From NCBI GenBank assembly GCA_963842125.1, contig CAWJFE010000005.1, positions 1,860,001-1,924,000 on the forward strand: a stretch of DNA of 64,000 bases, given 5' to 3'. Shown here piece by piece: positions 61,976 to 64,000 of the stretch. A model generated the notes under the pieces. The model saw only the letters and a program-made list of their open reading frames with translations. It did no database searches and was not told the origin of the DNA. Position 1 is the first letter of the stretch. Each line of letters opens with the position of its first letter. A program made the position numbers and the translations under genes. This DNA comes from CAWCWK01 sp963842125. GTDB taxonomy: Bacteria > Pseudomonadota > Alphaproteobacteria > Rhizobiales > CAWCWK01.

Positions 61976-62866
61976 TCAGAAACCGACCGTCTTGAGGTAG
62001 TCGCGATTCGCCCGGGCGTCCGAGACCGGTGAGGTGTCGCCCTCGGGGTCGCAATCCTGCTCGACCGTGCACCAGCCCTCGAAGCCGCTTCCGACAAGGA
62101 GTTCGCGCACGGCCGGGAAATCGACCTCGCCGTCGCCGAGATTGCAGAAGATGCCTTGTGCGCAGGCGTCGTAGAAGCCGGTGCGGTTGGCGATGGCGTC
62201 CGCCTTCACCGCCGGGTCTATGTCCTTGAAGTGCATGTAGGAAATACGGTCGATATGGCGACGCATGAAGTCGACCGGATCGTAGCCGGCATAGGCCGCA
62301 TGGCCCGTGTCGAAGCAGAGCTTGAGGTGGGCGGGGTCGATCTCGCCCAGCAGTCGCTCGGTCTCCTCCTCGAAGTCCATGAAGCCGGCGGCGTGGGGGT
62401 GGAGAGAGACGTCGAGGCCGTATTCTTCCGAGCCGAGCTTGGCCACGTCGCGAAAGCGGCCGGCGAAGGCGTGCCATTCGTCTGCATCCATCCGCTCGGC
62501 CTCGGCGGGGCGCCCGGCCGTCGGCGCGCGGCGCGGCGAGATCGAGTCGATGAGCACCATGTGCTTGGCCCCATGCGCCGTCAGCGCCTTGGCCGTCCGG
62601 CGGGCGCCGTCGAGCACGTCGTCCCACTGGGCGGGATCGTGAAAGGCGCGGAAGACGACGCCGGCAACGAGAGTCAGACCGCGCGACGCGAGGGCATCGC
62701 TCAAGACGCTCGCATCCTCGGGCATATAGCCGACGGGGCCGAGCTCGATGCCGGTATAGCCGGCTGCAACGCAGTCATCGAGCACCTGCATCCAGAGCGG
62801 ATTGCGCGGATCGTCGGCGAACTCGACGCCCCAGGAGCAGGGCGCGTTGGCAATGCGGATCGTCAT
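61976..62866 (-). CDS. Sugar phosphate isomerase/epimerase family, IolE-like
   Basis: 296-residue TIM-barrel protein of the AP-endonuclease-2 type. Metal ligands expected for the family are visible: SLHPHAAGFMD, LCFDTGHAAYAG, MHFKDID and CTVEQD. The N-terminus (IANAPCSWGVEFADDPRNP, then GYTGIELGPVGYMPED) matches the IolE/IolI-like group found in inositol clusters. Probable role: 2-keto-myo-inositol dehydration or isomerisation. It overlaps the aldolase gene by 4 bases, and iolB lies just beyond. Confidence 0.78.
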   Translation of the reverse strand: MTIRIANAPCSWGVEFADDPRNPLWMQVLDDCVAAGYTGIELGPVGYMPEDASVLSDALASRGLTLVAGVVFRAFHDPAQWDDVLDGARRTAKALTAHGAKHMVLIDSISPRRAPTAGRPAEAERMDADEWHAFAGRFRDVAKLGSEEYGLDVSLHPHAAGFMDFEEETERLLGEIDPAHLKLCFDTGHAAYAGYDPVDFMRRHIDRISYMHFKDIDPAVKADAIANRTGFYDACAQGIFCNLGDGEVDFPAVRELLVGSGFEGWCTVEQDCDPEGDTSPVSDARANRDYLKTVGF

Positions 62867-63711
62867 GAGGCGGAACTCGTCTGGCTGGGTCGAAGCGCTC
62901 GAATGGCGCGAGCGGCCGCGTCGCGCAAGGCCGGCTCGGTAGCGGAGAGGATGGCGATACGGTCGAAGGTCGCCGGGTCGTCGTCGAGGGTCGCTCGGAG
63001 AGCTCGCCCGAAGGCTTGTCGAAGCTCCGTCCCGAGGTTGAACTTTGCGATCGGCCAGTCGCGGGCGAGGATCGCGCGGGTGTTAGACGGGATGCCGGAT
63101 GCACCATGGAGGACGAGCGGGCAATCCGTGCGCGCGGCGATCTCCCGCAGCGCGACGAGGTCGATCTCGGCTTTCGCCTCGGTCTGCAGATGAACGTTGC
63201 CGATCGAGACGGCCATCGCGTCCACGCCCGTCTCACGTGCGAACCGGGCGGCCTCGACCGGATCGGTCGGCTTCGAGATGGCGCCCTCGTCGTAGCCGAC
63301 GAAGCCGATCTCGCCCTCGCAGGAAAGGCCCGCCTCATGGGCCATTTCGGCGACCGCGCGGGTCTCGGCGATGTTCTCCTCGAGCGGCAGGCGCGAGCCG
63401 TCGAACATGACGGACGTGAAGCCGGCCGCGATCGCCTCCTCACACTCGGCGCGACTGCGGCCGTGGTCGAGATGTGCGACGACCGGCACGCTTGCACGCT
63501 CGCCGAGATGGCGGAACATCGCCGCCCAGAGCGCGATCGGCATGTGCGCCCGCGCACCCGGCCCCGCCTGAAGGATGACGGGCGCCTTTTCGCCTTCCGC
63601 GGCCTCGACATAGGCGCGTGCATCCTCCCAACCGAGAACGACCAGGCCGGCGACGGCGTGGCCGTCCGCATTGGCCTCGGGAAGGACGCCTCGGAGCGTG
63701 GCTAGCGGCAC
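62863..63711 (-). CDS. Class II (zinc) aldolase, IolJ/FbaA family
   Basis: 282 residues. Zinc and catalytic residues of the class II aldolase family are in place: VVAHLDHGRS, GEIGFVGYDEG, VSIGNVHLQ and VLHGASGIP. The last motifs differ slightly from FbaA (GNVHL for GTxHG), which suggests another ketose phosphate. In inositol pathways IolJ cleaves 2-deoxy-5-keto-D-gluconate 6-phosphate. Coupled to the IolE-like gene and 15 bases from iolB, so an inositol-type substrate is likely. Confidence 0.8.
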   Translation of the reverse strand: MPLATLRGVLPEANADGHAVAGLVVLGWEDARAYVEAAEGEKAPVILQAGPGARAHMPIALWAAMFRHLGERASVPVVAHLDHGRSRAECEEAIAAGFTSVMFDGSRLPLEENIAETRAVAEMAHEAGLSCEGEIGFVGYDEGAISKPTDPVEAARFARETGVDAMAVSIGNVHLQTEAKAEIDLVALREIAARTDCPLVLHGASGIPSNTRAILARDWPIAKFNLGTELRQAFGRALRATLDDDPATFDRIAILSATEPALRDAAARAIRALRPSQTSSAS

Positions 63712-63726
63712 GTCAATCGAACCGCG

Positions 63727-64000
63727 TCACTTGAACTTCGCCACCATGTCCTTGATGCCCGGGATCGTCTCGATCTGATAGGCGTGGTCGGGTTGGAAAT
63801 ACTGCACCAACGGGCGCTGCGAAAGGCCGCCCAGGATCGTGAAATAGTACATCTCGTAGCCCGGGGCCGCCACGCAGGGGTGGTAACCGGACGGGATGCA
63901 GAAGGTCGATCCGTCGATGAGGTGGAATGCCTCGCCGACTGCTTGGCCTTCCTGTTGCAGCAGATGCAGCCCGAAACCGTGCTTGGGGCGGAAGCGGAAA
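63727..64000 (-). CDS. iolB: 5-deoxy-glucuronate isomerase IolB, C-terminal part
   Basis: The last 90 or so residues of a leftward gene that continues past the right edge. The translation contains GFGLHLLQQEGQAVGEAF, the metal-site region IPSGYHPCVAAPGYEMYYF and a C-terminal KDMVAKFK, all typical of the bicupin IolB. IolB converts 5-deoxy-D-glucuronate to 2-deoxy-5-keto-gluconate in myo-inositol breakdown. Its presence marks the neighbouring aldolase and IolE-like gene as an iol operon. Confidence 0.92.
   Translation of the reverse strand, partial: FRFRPKHGFGLHLLQQEGQAVGEAFHLIDGSTFCIPSGYHPCVAAPGYEMYYFTILGGLSQRPLVQYFQPDHAYQIETIPGIKDMVAKFK

Overview
The window is GC-rich DNA from an alphaproteobacterium, most likely of the order Hyphomicrobiales (Rhizobiales). 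The evidence is the set of genes that surrounds chvG/chvI in Brucella, Agrobacterium and Sinorhizobium (pckA, chvI, chvG, hprK, PTS EIIA, HPr, ahcY, divL, tsaE, a sugar nucleotidyltransferase, addB, addA, trxA), an alphaproteobacterial initiator tRNA, and YejABEF, PuuD and AddAB of alphaproteobacterial type. Genes are tightly packed, with many 1-4 base stop/start overlaps. I see no phage, complete insertion sequence or CRISPR array. I cannot name the genus.

Layout. 1-4.9 kb: the end of yejA, then yejB, yejE and yejF (a peptide ABC importer) with a coupled Nudix hydrolase. 5-9.4 kb: a hydroxyacid dehydrogenase, an NlpC/P60 hydrolase, an M17 aminopeptidase, a TPR lipoprotein and thioredoxin. 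9.5-16.1 kb: addA and addB on the minus strand. 16.4-26.5 kb: chvG, hprK, EIIA, HPr, ahcY, divL, a tsaE-amgK fusion and murU on the plus strand. 26.6-29.4 kb: chvI (minus) and pckA (plus). Against the usual rhizobial order this fits one inversion of the chvG-murU block, which parts the sensor ChvG from its regulator ChvI. chvI is also frameshifted and HprK is divergent. 29.6-37.2 kb: a DUF1127 protein, a frameshifted MFS transporter, an exported MsrB, RecQ, a GGDEF-EAL protein, a glycosyltransferase-like protein and tRNA-fMet.

37.2-50.6 kb is the most interesting part. A PfkB-type kinase and a carbohydrate ABC importer lie on the minus strand. Facing them are a SAF-domain oxidoreductase of the DXR type II (DRL) family, an acetoin-dehydrogenase-like E1 alpha/E1 beta/E2 set and a SorC-family regulator. 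Read together they suggest import and phosphorylation of a branched polyol, rearrangement to a 1-deoxyketose phosphate, and thiamine-diphosphate cleavage to an acyl-CoA plus a triose phosphate. 2-C-methyl-D-erythritol fits this best. This is inference; no such pathway is known to me. A perfect 10-bp inverted repeat in the shared promoter region is a candidate SorC operator.

50.6-54 kb carries purine catabolism: allA, a uraD-ureidoglycine aminohydrolase fusion, and the membrane cytochrome c urate oxidase puuD, with a palindromic element in the puuD promoter region. 54-64 kb carries sugar-acid and inositol-type catabolism: an aldo/keto reductase, a beta-hydroxyacid dehydrogenase, a transaldolase-family aldolase, a UxaA-type dehydratase, a TRAP transporter, an IolE-like protein, a class II aldolase and the end of iolB at the right edge. 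Two alphaproteobacterial palindromic repeats lie at 39.8 and 56.3 kb.
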